Assembly (NCBI GenBank): GCA_022769125.1
Contig: JALEKN010000028.1
Span: 1-36,663 of the forward strand
Length of the DNA: 36,663 bases
Direction: 5' to 3'
Source of the DNA: Agathobacter sp.
GTDB lineage: Bacteria > Bacillota > Clostridia > Lachnospirales > Lachnospiraceae
Shown: piece after piece, positions 1-7,094 of the stretch
Position numbering within the stretch: position 1 is the stretch's first letter
Layout of the letters: every line of letters starts with the position of its first letter
Made by a program: the position numbers and the translations under genes
The notes under the pieces: generated by a model
What the model saw: only the letters and a program-made list of their open reading frames with translations
Databases searched by the model: none
Told to the model about the DNA's origin: nothing

Positions 1-60
1 CCTTTGGGCGCTCATCGTGTCAATGGGCGCTGCGCGTGTCAAATGGAACGTCCCCACTTG
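1..60. repeat. REP-like repeat remnant at window edge
   Basis: Two 19-base units of form TGGGCGCTNNNNGTGTCAA lie head to tail at 5-23 and 24-42 and differ only at the four N positions. They are followed by AATGGAACGTCCCC at 42-55. Read on the minus strand this gives GGGGACGTTCCATTTGACAC followed by repeated TTGACACG units, a style of short intergenic repeat associated with REP-type transposases in Firmicutes. The array may continue to the left of the window. Assignment to a REP family is inference from pattern only. Confidence 0.45.
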
Positions 61-86
61 CCAATCTGCAGATTTCGTATTAAAAT
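58..86 (+). promoter_or_regulatory. Sigma-A promoter of the DUF5692 gene
   Basis: TTGCCA at 58-63 and TAAAAT at 81-86 are separated by 17 bases. Each hexamer matches five of six consensus positions. The -35 begins directly after the repeat remnant. Confidence 0.6.
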
Positions 87-128
87 AAATGTATTGGGAG
101 TACATAATTAAAAAAAGGAGGAAAATCA

Positions 129-1232
129 ATGTTATTCCAAATCGACAGTTTATGGCAGATCCTTGGATGGGTCCTTGTATTTGCCGGACTTATCATTATG
201 AATGAGATCGGACGCCGCACCAAGACCGGCGGAATTCTTCTCTTTGTAGTGATTCCACTTATTCTTACGGTTTACTTCATCCTCGCACATGTTGGACTGT
301 TCGGAGGAGCAGACAACCCAACCGTTGCATATATGGATGGATGGTTCCACTACTTCAAGCTTTATGCAGCAGATATCGGCTGTGTCGGCTTTATGATGAT
401 CAAGTACAAATGGGGCATTGGCAAAGAAAAATGGTTTGCATGGTTTCCATGGTTCATCGTTGCAGCCAACATCATGATCGCTGTTGTATCTGACCTTGAG
501 TCTGCATTTGCCGCTTACAGTATCTCCGGAGATTTTGCAGGAGCATGGTGGGCATCTAACGAGGGTGTATTCATCTATGGTGGATGGTGGAACATCTTAA
601 ATGCAATTGCGGGAGTAATCAATATCTTCTGTATGACAGGTGTTATCAACCTTTACACCTCAAAAGACAAGAACAAGAGCGATATGCTCTGGCCGGATAT
701 GACAATCTGGTTTATTGTTGCATATGATATCTGGAACTTCGAATATACATACTTAAATCTTCCGACACATACCTGGTATTGCGGTGTTGCACTTCTTCTT
801 GCGCCGACAGTTGCGAATGCACTGTGGAATAAGGGAGCATGGATCCAGAACCGCGCAAACACCCTCGCACTGTGGTGCATGTTCGCCCAGGTTGTTCCGA
901 CATTCCAGATCAGCAAGCGTTTCTCCGTTCTTCCATCTGTTTATGGCGGAGCACAGAAGGGCTTTGCAGCAATCGATATGTATGACAAGGCAATCGAACT
1001 GTATCAGGCAGGTGCCGGCAAGACCACTGCTGCCAATGATGCAATGGCTGCATTTGGCATTACAGCGAACCCGACAGCACAGGGTGTTGTTGCAATCCTC
1101 GCATTGGCAGCTAATGTTATCTGCATTGCAGTCATCATTAAGAAGTCCATTATCGCAGGCAAGAACCCATATTCAAACGATGTATGGGTTGGAACAAAGG
1201 ACTACGTTGAGGCAATGGAAAGAGCTGAATAA
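129..1232 (+). CDS. DUF5692 family polytopic membrane protein
   Basis: A 367-residue integral membrane protein with about nine to ten hydrophobic segments spread from residue 8 to residue 345. It matches my recollection of the DUF5692 family found in gut Clostridia, whose function is not known. The protein is unusually rich in Trp (19 residues, many in pairs or clusters such as KWFAWFPWF and GGWWN), with acidic and His/Tyr residues inside or next to segments (YDIWNFEYTYL, PTHTWYCG). This could suit a ligand- or ion-binding role, but that is only inference. The start is fixed by AAAGGAGGAAA 7 bases upstream. It has its own promoter and a strong terminator, so it is monocistronic. The frequent use of preferred codons suggests good expression. 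Confident in the coding call; no biochemical role can be assigned. Confidence 0.9.
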   Translation: MLFQIDSLWQILGWVLVFAGLIIMNEIGRRTKTGGILLFVVIPLILTVYFILAHVGLFGGADNPTVAYMDGWFHYFKLYAADIGCVGFMMIKYKWGIGKEKWFAWFPWFIVAANIMIAVVSDLESAFAAYSISGDFAGAWWASNEGVFIYGGWWNILNAIAGVINIFCMTGVINLYTSKDKNKSDMLWPDMTIWFIVAYDIWNFEYTYLNLPTHTWYCGVALLLAPTVANALWNKGAWIQNRANTLALWCMFAQVVPTFQISKRFSVLPSVYGGAQKGFAAIDMYDKAIELYQAGAGKTTAANDAMAAFGITANPTAQGVVAILALAANVICIAVIIKKSIIAGKNPYSNDVWVGTKDYVEAMERAE

Positions 1233-1248
1233 AAGAAAGCACTATGGA

Positions 1249-1275
1249 GCGACTCCTTCGGGGGTCGCTTTTTTT
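1249..1275 (+). terminator. Intrinsic terminator after the DUF5692 gene
   Basis: An 8-bp stem GCGACTCC / GGGGTCGC (one G-U pair) closed by a TTCG tetraloop is followed by seven T residues. It starts 17 bases after the stop codon. Confidence 0.92.
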
Positions 1276-1315
1276 CTGCCAATAACCTTTGAAGAGAGGG
1301 CTGCTGGGACCGACA

Positions 1316-1344
1316 TTGTACAAAAGGTAAAAATGTGGTAAACT
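1316..1344 (+). promoter_or_regulatory. Extended -10 promoter of the PHP phosphatase gene
   Basis: TTGTAC at 1316-1321, a 17-base spacer and TAAACT at 1339-1344, with TGG just before the -10 giving an extended -10 element. Confidence 0.65.
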
Positions 1345-1391
1345 ATTGTAAGATCCGGGTAACAATTTGGCGCGGATCTGGAGGAAACAAT

Positions 1392-2165
1392 ATGGTTGAG
1401 TTTGTAAAGGCAAATTATCATGCGCATACGGTACGATGCCAGCATGCATATGGTACGGAACGCGAATTTATAGAAGCGGCGATTGATCTGGGGATAGAGG
1501 AATTTGGATTTTCAGACCATATTCCGTGCCCGTATAAAGACGGCTTTGTATCCGGAATCCGCATGAAAATGGAGCAGGCGGAGGAATACCGTGACTGCAT
1601 CCGCAGACTGGAAGAAGAGTACAGGAGCCAGATTCGCATCTATGCGGGATTTGAGGCGGAATATATTCCACGCTTTTTTGATGAGCAGATGAAAATGTTC
1701 GATGATCTGGGCTTTGATTATCTGATCATGGGACAGCATTTTCTGGATCTTGGTGAGGTAGATGGAAAATATACCGGTGCACCAACGAGAGATGAAGCAT
1801 ATTTTAAGAGCTATGTGGATACCGTGATTGAAGGAATGAAGACGGGCGCTTTCTTATATGTGGCGCATCCGGATATTCTTAATTATCAGGGAGAGGATCA
1901 GGTGTATGAGGAACAGATGGGGCGTCTCTGCAGAGCGGCAAAGCAGATGAATATTCCACTCGAGATCAATGTGCTGGGAATGGATGGCAACAGACAGTAT
2001 CCAAGCAGGCGTTTTTGGAATATTGCAAGCCACGTTGGCAATGATGCAATTTACGGATTGGACGCGCATGCCGTAGAACACATCCGGGCATTTGATGCAT
2101 ATGAGCGCTGCGTACAGCTGGCAGAGCAGAATCATCTTCACATATTGGAACGATTGGAGGTATAA
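1392..2165 (+). CDS. PHP-family histidinol-phosphatase
   Basis: A 257-residue PHP-superfamily phosphatase, most like the HisJ/HisK-type histidinol-phosphatase that removes phosphate from L-histidinol phosphate in histidine synthesis (EC 3.1.3.15). The metal ligands of the PHP barrel are visible: YHAHT (His10, His12), SDHIP (Asp42, His43), GFEAEY, MGQHFL, VAHPD, EIN and the terminal GLDAHA. I chose ATG 1392 because GGAGG lies 7 bases upstream and the first metal motif is only nine residues in; an upstream in-frame GTG/ATG would add 19 residues with no homology. No his genes are beside it, so the exact substrate is uncertain; a general PHP phosphoesterase is the alternative. Likely co-transcribed with the following membrane-anchored phosphatase, 7 bases downstream. 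Confidence 0.85.
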   Translation: MVEFVKANYHAHTVRCQHAYGTEREFIEAAIDLGIEEFGFSDHIPCPYKDGFVSGIRMKMEQAEEYRDCIRRLEEEYRSQIRIYAGFEAEYIPRFFDEQMKMFDDLGFDYLIMGQHFLDLGEVDGKYTGAPTRDEAYFKSYVDTVIEGMKTGAFLYVAHPDILNYQGEDQVYEEQMGRLCRAAKQMNIPLEINVLGMDGNRQYPSRRFWNIASHVGNDAIYGLDAHAVEHIRAFDAYERCVQLAEQNHLHILERLEV

Positions 2166-2172
2166 AAGGGGT

Positions 2173-3264
2173 ATGAAAAAGAGGGGGATATTTAAAAAGA
2201 CAGTACTTGCGGTCATGGGGGTGATACTTGCAGCAATCGCAGCGTTTTTGATCTTGCTCCTGATTCTCTCAATAACAGAATATAAGCCGGAGGATATTGA
2301 AGCGGTTGAAGTGGAAGGAAACTATTCACAGACACTTGCACAAGGAGAGTCCATTCGTGTGCTGACCTGGAATATCGGATACGGGGCACTTGGAGATAAT
2401 GCAGATTTCTTTATGGATGGCGGAAGTCAGGTGAACACCGCAACGGCAGAGCGGGTGACGGACAATATGCAGAGCATTGCAAAAAGTGTTCAGGAGATTT
2501 CGCCGGACATTGCGTTCTTTCAGGAAGTGGATGTTGATTCAAAACGCTCCCATTACATAAACGAAGCGCAGACGCTTGTGGATGCGCTGCCGGGATATCA
2601 GCAGGCCTTTGCGACAAACTATAAATGTTTATATGTGCCATATCCGCTGCCAACAATCGGAAAGGTGTCGGGTGGTATTATGACCTTAAGCAGTTTTGAG
2701 GTGGCTGGTGCTGACCGTATGCAGCTGCCCTGCCCATTCTCATGGCCGATACGCCTGGCAAATCTAAAACGCTGCCTTCTGGTGGAGCGGATTCCAATCG
2801 AAAATAGTGAAAAGGAGCTGGTCATTGTCAACCTGCATCTGGAAGCATATGATGATGGTGAGGGCAAGGCCATGCAGACGGCAATTTTAAAGGAAGTGCT
2901 GGAGAAAGAAGCGAAAGCCGGCAACTATGTCATAGCCGGCGGCGATTTTAATCAGGTATTTTCCGAAGAAGATACAAGCGCCTATCCGATAACGGCAGAA
3001 GGATTATGGGAGCCGGGCGTGATCAATGAGGATGAATTTTCCAATCTGCTTTCCTTTGAAACAGACAATTCTGCCCCAACCTGCCGTTCATTGGATCAGC
3101 CATATGAGAATGCGGATAAAGACCATTTTCAGTATTATCTGATTGATGGATTCATTGTCTCAAGTAATTTGCAGATTGATGATGTAAAGACGCTGGATAA
3201 AAATTTTGAGGCAACGGACCATAATCCGGTACTTTTGTCCGTGTCGTTACCGATTGAAGAGTAG
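2173..3264 (+). CDS. Membrane-anchored endonuclease/exonuclease/phosphatase family protein
   Basis: A 363-residue protein of the EEP (DNase I/inositol-phosphatase-like) fold. Residues 1-11 are basic and 12-35 form one hydrophobic helix, so it should be held in the membrane with the catalytic domain outside. Catalytic landmarks are VLTWNIGYG near residue 60, FFQEVD (metal-binding Glu), VNLHLEA, GGDFNQ and the C-terminal ATDHNPVLLSV. The family includes nucleases, sphingomyelinases and inositol phosphatases; the substrate cannot be read from sequence. ATG 2173 was chosen because GGAGG lies 12 bases upstream, inside the end of the previous gene, and a typical signal anchor begins here; the longer open frame overlaps the upstream gene. 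Probably in one operon with the PHP phosphatase. Confidence 0.85.
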   Translation: MKKRGIFKKTVLAVMGVILAAIAAFLILLLILSITEYKPEDIEAVEVEGNYSQTLAQGESIRVLTWNIGYGALGDNADFFMDGGSQVNTATAERVTDNMQSIAKSVQEISPDIAFFQEVDVDSKRSHYINEAQTLVDALPGYQQAFATNYKCLYVPYPLPTIGKVSGGIMTLSSFEVAGADRMQLPCPFSWPIRLANLKRCLLVERIPIENSEKELVIVNLHLEAYDDGEGKAMQTAILKEVLEKEAKAGNYVIAGGDFNQVFSEEDTSAYPITAEGLWEPGVINEDEFSNLLSFETDNSAPTCRSLDQPYENADKDHFQYYLIDGFIVSSNLQIDDVKTLDKNFEATDHNPVLLSVSLPIEE

Positions 3265-3313
3265 CACTACCTTATTTCGTCTTTTTCGTCAAGTGGAAAT
3301 TTTGCCAAAAGAG

Positions 3314-3334
3314 AAACAACAATTTGGTTGTTTT
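3314..3334 (+). terminator. Weak AT-rich terminator candidate
   Basis: A 7-bp stem AAACAAC / GTTGTTT with a 6-base loop and a short T run lies 50 bases after the EEP gene. The stem is weak and the T run is only about four, so this is a tentative call. Confidence 0.35.
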
Positions 3335-3363
3335 GACTTATAGCATTTGGATACAACATATTG

Positions 3364-3369
3364 TATAAT
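3364..3369 (+). promoter_or_regulatory. -10 element before the Cys-rich small gene
   Basis: A perfect TATAAT lies 40 bases upstream of the 58-residue gene. No good -35 hexamer is found at 16-18 bases, so the promoter may be weak or activator-dependent. Confidence 0.4.
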
Positions 3370-3409
3370 CGAACTCGTTGGAAAACAAAACATAGTGAGG
3401 AGTGCGGTT

Positions 3410-3586
3410 ATGTCAGACGAAGTACTTGATGAAGTTATGATTAAGGGAGCATGTAAAGGAAAGGCAGACGCAATCGTAAATTGCCAGTGCAACATCGAGA
3501 GCGCGCCGGGACGCTGCGAACAGGCAGAGCATTGTATGTTCTACTCTTACTACAAATGCAGCAAACAGTGGAAGAGATTGGCATAG
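3410..3586 (+). CDS. Small six-cysteine protein of unknown function
   Basis: A 58-residue soluble protein with six cysteines at residues 15, 25, 27, 36, 42 and 50 (spacing C-x9-C-x-C-x8-C-x5-C-x7-C) and an aromatic, basic C-terminus (FYSYYKCSKQWKR). There is no signal peptide, so the cysteines probably bind metal or an Fe-S cluster in the cytoplasm rather than form disulfides; this is inference. ATG 3410 is preceded by GAGGAG at 8 bases; an upstream in-frame start would add 21 residues that span the -10 element. The stop codon TAG overlaps the GTG start of the phosphodiesterase gene (TAGTG), so the two are translationally coupled. I do not recognise a named family. Confidence 0.75.
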   Translation: MSDEVLDEVMIKGACKGKADAIVNCQCNIESAPGRCEQAEHCMFYSYYKCSKQWKRLA

Positions 3587-4080
3587 TGAAAAAAATATTA
3601 GTATTGAGCGATTCACACGGAAACGTAGAAAATACGATATACGCAGTCCGCATGAACTGCCCGGATATGATTATCCATCTTGGCGATTGCTGGGGAGATG
3701 CGGGAAGACTGGCAGCGGCATATAGGGATATCCCCATGGAGCGGGTGCCGGGAAACTGTGATTACCAGCAGGAGCCGGAAGAGAAAATACTTCTTGTGGA
3801 AGGAAAGAAAATCCTTATCTGTCACGGACATCGCTATGCGGTCAAATCGGGGTATCTGACCTTTGAACTTGCGGCGCGCGAAAAAGGCGTGGATATTGCA
3901 ATGTGTGGTCATACACACCGGGTATTCTATGATCGCCACAACGGAGTTGCTCTTTTTAACCCGGGAAGTATCGGGTCACCGGGGTTCGGTAATTCACCTT
4001 CTTACGGGATCGTAACACTTGATGAGACATCCGGATTGTTTCAGATGGATGTGAAGTATATTGAGATGGGTGCTGAATAG
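3586..4080 (+). CDS. YfcE/MJ0936-type metallophosphodiesterase
   Basis: A 164-residue calcineurin-like phosphoesterase of the YfcE/MJ0936 family, which hydrolyses phosphodiester bonds using two metal ions. All metal motifs are present: DSHGN near residue 9, LGDCW, GNCD, CHGHRY and GHTHR, followed by NPGSIG typical of the family. The natural substrate of these proteins is not settled. I chose the GTG at 3586 because it begins just before KKILVLSDSHGN, as in homologues, and overlaps the stop of the Cys-rich gene by one base with GGAAGAG upstream; the longer open frame to 3481 lies inside that gene. In many Firmicutes this gene sits beside rdgB (XTP pyrophosphatase), which is absent here. Confidence 0.88.
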   Translation: MKKILVLSDSHGNVENTIYAVRMNCPDMIIHLGDCWGDAGRLAAAYRDIPMERVPGNCDYQQEPEEKILLVEGKKILICHGHRYAVKSGYLTFELAAREKGVDIAMCGHTHRVFYDRHNGVALFNPGSIGSPGFGNSPSYGIVTLDETSGLFQMDVKYIEMGAE

Positions 4081-4144
4081 AAACATTATATATAAATACC
4101 AAAACCCTTTCGGGAGTGGATTTTTCAAGAGCAATCTTTTTTCG

Positions 4145-4175
4145 CCACACAGTACAGATACTGTGTGGTTTTTTT
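4145..4175 (+). terminator. Intrinsic terminator after the phosphodiesterase gene
   Basis: A perfect 10-bp stem CCACACAGTA / TACTGTGTGG with a 4-base loop is followed by seven T residues. Confidence 0.95.
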
Positions 4176-4257
4176 GCGCTTGCGTTTTGACAATCATGTG
4201 GGCACTGCGGAGCTGAGCAGCGCAATAGAAACCAGGGAGATATAAAAGGAGATAAAA

Positions 4258-5586
4258 ATGGACCAGAATTTTATGAAAGAAAAGAAAATACTGCCGCTTG
4301 TCATATCAATGTCGCTGCCGATGGTAATCTCAATGGCAGTCAATTCGCTATACAATATTGTAGACAGCTACTTTGTTGCAAAGATCAGTGAGGATGCAAT
4401 GACAGCCCTGTCACTTGTCTATCCAGCACAGAATATGATGACGGCGATCGCGGTGGGATTCGGTGTAGGAATGAATGCGGCTATTGCATTCTGTCTTGGA
4501 GCGGGAGACCAGAAGAAAGCCAACCAGGCGGCAACGACAGGAATGCTCTTAAGCTTTGTACACGGAGTTATTCTGATGGTAATCTGTATGCTTGGAATGC
4601 CGTGGTTTCTGTCTCTGTATACAAAAAATGAAACAGTTATTGAGATGGGACTTATCTATGCAAACCGCGTATTCTTATTTTCTGTCATCATTATGCTTGG
4701 AATTTCTCTGGAAAAAATCTTCCAGGCAGTCGGACGGATGAAGGTTTCCATGATCAGCATGATGTGTGGATTTATTGCAAATATTGTGCTGGATCCACTT
4801 ATGATCTTTGGAATCGGGCCGTTCCCGAAGATGGGAATGGCAGGTGCGGCATATGCAACCGGAATCGGTCAGACAATCACATTGATTGTGTATCTGATAT
4901 TCTGTATGGCGCGCCCACTTCCGGTATCCTTTAGCCGGGAGATGATCTCATTTGACGGAGACCTGATGAAAAAGTTATATGCTGTCGGTGTGCCGGCTTC
5001 CCTAAATATGGCACTGCCGTCACTTCTGATATCATCCTTAAACGGAATTCTTGCAGCTTTTTCCGAGCAGTATGTTCTGGTACTTGGTGCATATTATAAG
5101 TTACAGACGTTTATCTATCTGTCCGCGAACGGCATCATACAGGGAATCCGCCCGCTGATCAGCTTTAACTATGGCGCGGGAGAGAAAAAGCGTGTGCAGC
5201 AGATTTTCGGCACGTCACTTGGACTGACCGCGGGAGTGATGGCGGTTGGAACTGTTTTGTCATTTTTGATCCCGGGACAGATGATCGGCCTGTTTACAAC
5301 AAGCGAAGCCACGATACAGATCGGAATCAAGGCACTGCATGTGATCAGTCTGGGCTTCATTGTATCTGCGGTCTCTGTCACATGCTGCGGGGCACTTGAG
5401 GCGCTCGGAAAGGGAATGGAATCGTTGATGATTTCGTTGCTTCGATACGCGGCTATTATCATTCCTGCCGCATATCTGCTCAGCAGACTTAAGGGCGCAG
5501 AGGGCGTATTTTTCGCCTTCCCGGTTACAGAACTTGCAACCGCTGTTGTGGCACTTTGGATTTACCGGCGCAGCAGCTGCAGATAA
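4258..5586 (+). CDS. MATE family multidrug/Na+ efflux transporter
   Basis: A 442-residue polytopic protein with about twelve transmembrane segments arranged as two six-helix halves, the usual length for MATE transporters. It starts with the family-typical LPLVISMSLPMVISMAVNSLYNIVDSYFVAKIS and has the central GMAGAAYATGIGQ and the second-half SFNYGAGEKKR loops. Such proteins export cationic compounds using a Na+ or proton gradient. The start has AAAAGGAG 6 bases upstream. It sits alone between a strong terminator and the aspartate kinase promoter, so nothing in the context hints at the substrate. I found TTGACA at 4187-4192 but no -10 at proper spacing. Confidence 0.92.
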   Translation: MDQNFMKEKKILPLVISMSLPMVISMAVNSLYNIVDSYFVAKISEDAMTALSLVYPAQNMMTAIAVGFGVGMNAAIAFCLGAGDQKKANQAATTGMLLSFVHGVILMVICMLGMPWFLSLYTKNETVIEMGLIYANRVFLFSVIIMLGISLEKIFQAVGRMKVSMISMMCGFIANIVLDPLMIFGIGPFPKMGMAGAAYATGIGQTITLIVYLIFCMARPLPVSFSREMISFDGDLMKKLYAVGVPASLNMALPSLLISSLNGILAAFSEQYVLVLGAYYKLQTFIYLSANGIIQGIRPLISFNYGAGEKKRVQQIFGTSLGLTAGVMAVGTVLSFLIPGQMIGLFTTSEATIQIGIKALHVISLGFIVSAVSVTCCGALEALGKGMESLMISLLRYAAIIIPAAYLLSRLKGAEGVFFAFPVTELATAVVALWIYRRSSCR

Positions 5587-5633
5587 CGGTAAGACCTTGA
5601 TGCGCTTTCTTTTGGAATAGAACGCAGAATTTC

Positions 5634-5663
5634 TTGACGAACCGAGAATATAAGACGTATAAT
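5634..5663 (+). promoter_or_regulatory. Sigma-A promoter of aspartate kinase
   Basis: TTGACG at 5634-5639, an 18-base spacer and a perfect TATAAT at 5658-5663. The expected transcript start leaves a leader of only about 30 bases, too short for a lysine riboswitch. Confidence 0.8.
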
Positions 5664-5698
5664 ATCGTGGTATCTTTATTCTAGAGGAGCAAAAGAAA

Positions 5699-7018
5699 AT
5701 GGTAAAAGTGGTTAAGTTTGGCGGAAGCTCGCTTGCGAGCGCAGAGCAGTTCATGAAAGTCGGCAATATCATCCGTGCCGATGAAACAAGAAAATATGTC
5801 GTGCCGAGTGCACCGGGAAAACGTAACTCCAAGGATACGAAAGTTACCGATATGCTGTATGCATGCTATGCACTTGCAGATGAGGGAAAAGATTTCCGGG
5901 TACAGTTGATGAAGATCAAGGATCGCTATGATTCCATTATCAATGGGCTGCAGCTTAAGATTACCTTGGATGAAGAATTTAAGACAATCAGCCAGAAGTT
6001 TAAAGAAAAGGCCGGCGTGGACTACGCGGCATCCCGCGGTGAGTACTTAAACGGAATTATCATGGCAGATTATCTGGGCTATGAGTTTATTGACGCAGCA
6101 ACAGTCATTTTCTTCGATGAGGATGGCAATTTTGATGCAGATAAGACAGACAAAGTGTTATCCGCAAAGCTTGCAGAGACTGAGAAAGCAGTTGTCCCGG
6201 GATTCTACGGATCACTCCCGGATGGAACTGTTCATACATTTTCAAGAGGCGGATCTGACATCACAGGTTCTATCGTGGCAAAGGCTGCAAGAGCCAGCAT
6301 GTACGAGAATTGGACGGACGTATCCGGTTGTCTCGTAGCGGACCCAAGAATTGTGAAGGATCCGGAACCAATCCGTGTCATTACTTACCGTGAGCTGCGT
6401 GAGCTTTCTTACATGGGAGCGTCCGTGCTTCATGAAGACGCTGTATTCCCGGTCCGGAAGGCCGGAATCCCGATCAATATCCGCAATACCAATGACCCGG
6501 AGGCAGATGGAACCCTTATTGTTGAGAGCACATGCCAGAAGCCGGAATATACGATTACCGGAATTGCCGGAAAGAAAGGCTTCGTAGCAGTCAGCATTGA
6601 CAAAGACATGATGAATTCCGAGGTCGGTTTCTGCCGTAAAGCATTGCAGGCATTTGAAGAGAATGGTATCTCCATTGAACATATGCCATCCGGTATTGAT
6701 ACAATGACCGTATTTGTTCATCAGGCAGAGTTTGAAGGCAAGGAGCAGCAGGTAATCAGTTCCCTGCGAAGACTTGCGCATCCGGACATTATTGATCTGG
6801 AGGCAGATCTTGCACTTGTTGCAGTTGTAGGCCGCGGAATGAAATCAAACCGTGGAACTGCAGGCCGTATTTTCTCTGCACTTGCCCATGCAAACATCAA
6901 TGTAAGAATGATCGATCAGGGATCTTCCGAGTTGAATATTATCATCGGTGTAAGTAATGATGATTTTGAAGAAGCAATCAAAGCCATTTATGCCATTTTT
7001 GTAGAAACCAGACTATAG
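5699..7018 (+). CDS. Aspartate kinase (EC 2.7.2.4)
   Basis: A 439-residue aspartokinase that phosphorylates L-aspartate, the first step toward lysine, diaminopimelate, threonine and methionine. The N-terminal kinase domain shows VKFGGSSLA at residue 4, the DGTVHTFSRGGSDITG loop near 175 and YMGASVLHEDAVFPV near 240; the C-terminal third holds two ACT domains (ITGIAGKKGFVAVSIDKDMM and VAVVGRGMKSNRGTAGRIFSAL), so feedback inhibition by an amino acid is expected. The start has AGAGGAG 9 bases upstream. The next two genes make dipicolinate from a lysine-pathway intermediate, mirroring the Bacillus dapG position, so one role may be to feed DAP and dipicolinate. A terminator follows directly. Confidence 0.93.
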   Translation: MVKVVKFGGSSLASAEQFMKVGNIIRADETRKYVVPSAPGKRNSKDTKVTDMLYACYALADEGKDFRVQLMKIKDRYDSIINGLQLKITLDEEFKTISQKFKEKAGVDYAASRGEYLNGIIMADYLGYEFIDAATVIFFDEDGNFDADKTDKVLSAKLAETEKAVVPGFYGSLPDGTVHTFSRGGSDITGSIVAKAARASMYENWTDVSGCLVADPRIVKDPEPIRVITYRELRELSYMGASVLHEDAVFPVRKAGIPINIRNTNDPEADGTLIVESTCQKPEYTITGIAGKKGFVAVSIDKDMMNSEVGFCRKALQAFEENGISIEHMPSGIDTMTVFVHQAEFEGKEQQVISSLRRLAHPDIIDLEADLALVAVVGRGMKSNRGTAGRIFSALAHANINVRMIDQGSSELNIIIGVSNDDFEEAIKAIYAIFVETRL

Positions 7019-7056
7019 CAGTAATATGCGAATTTAATAAGCTGGAACCATATAAG

Positions 7057-7094
7057 GCTCCCTTTCATATGATATATGGAAGGGAGCGTTTTTT
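7057..7094 (+). terminator. Terminator hairpin overlapping the dpaA ribosome binding site
   Basis: A 14-bp stem (7057-7070 with 7074-7087, one G-T pair) with a 3-base loop is followed by GTTTTTT. The ATG of dpaA follows the T run directly, and the only Shine-Dalgarno sequence for dpaA (AAGGGAG, 7081-7087) is the 3' arm of this stem. Read-through transcripts would therefore fold away the dpaA binding site. Confidence 0.88.

Noticed and set aside
4187..4215. Promoter for the MATE gene at TTGACA 4187-4192
   Set aside because: No -10-like hexamer occurs 15-19 bases downstream; the region is GC-rich (GAGCTG).
5664..5698. Lysine riboswitch before aspartate kinase
   Set aside because: The promoter is only about 35 bases from the start codon, far shorter than an L box of about 170 bases.
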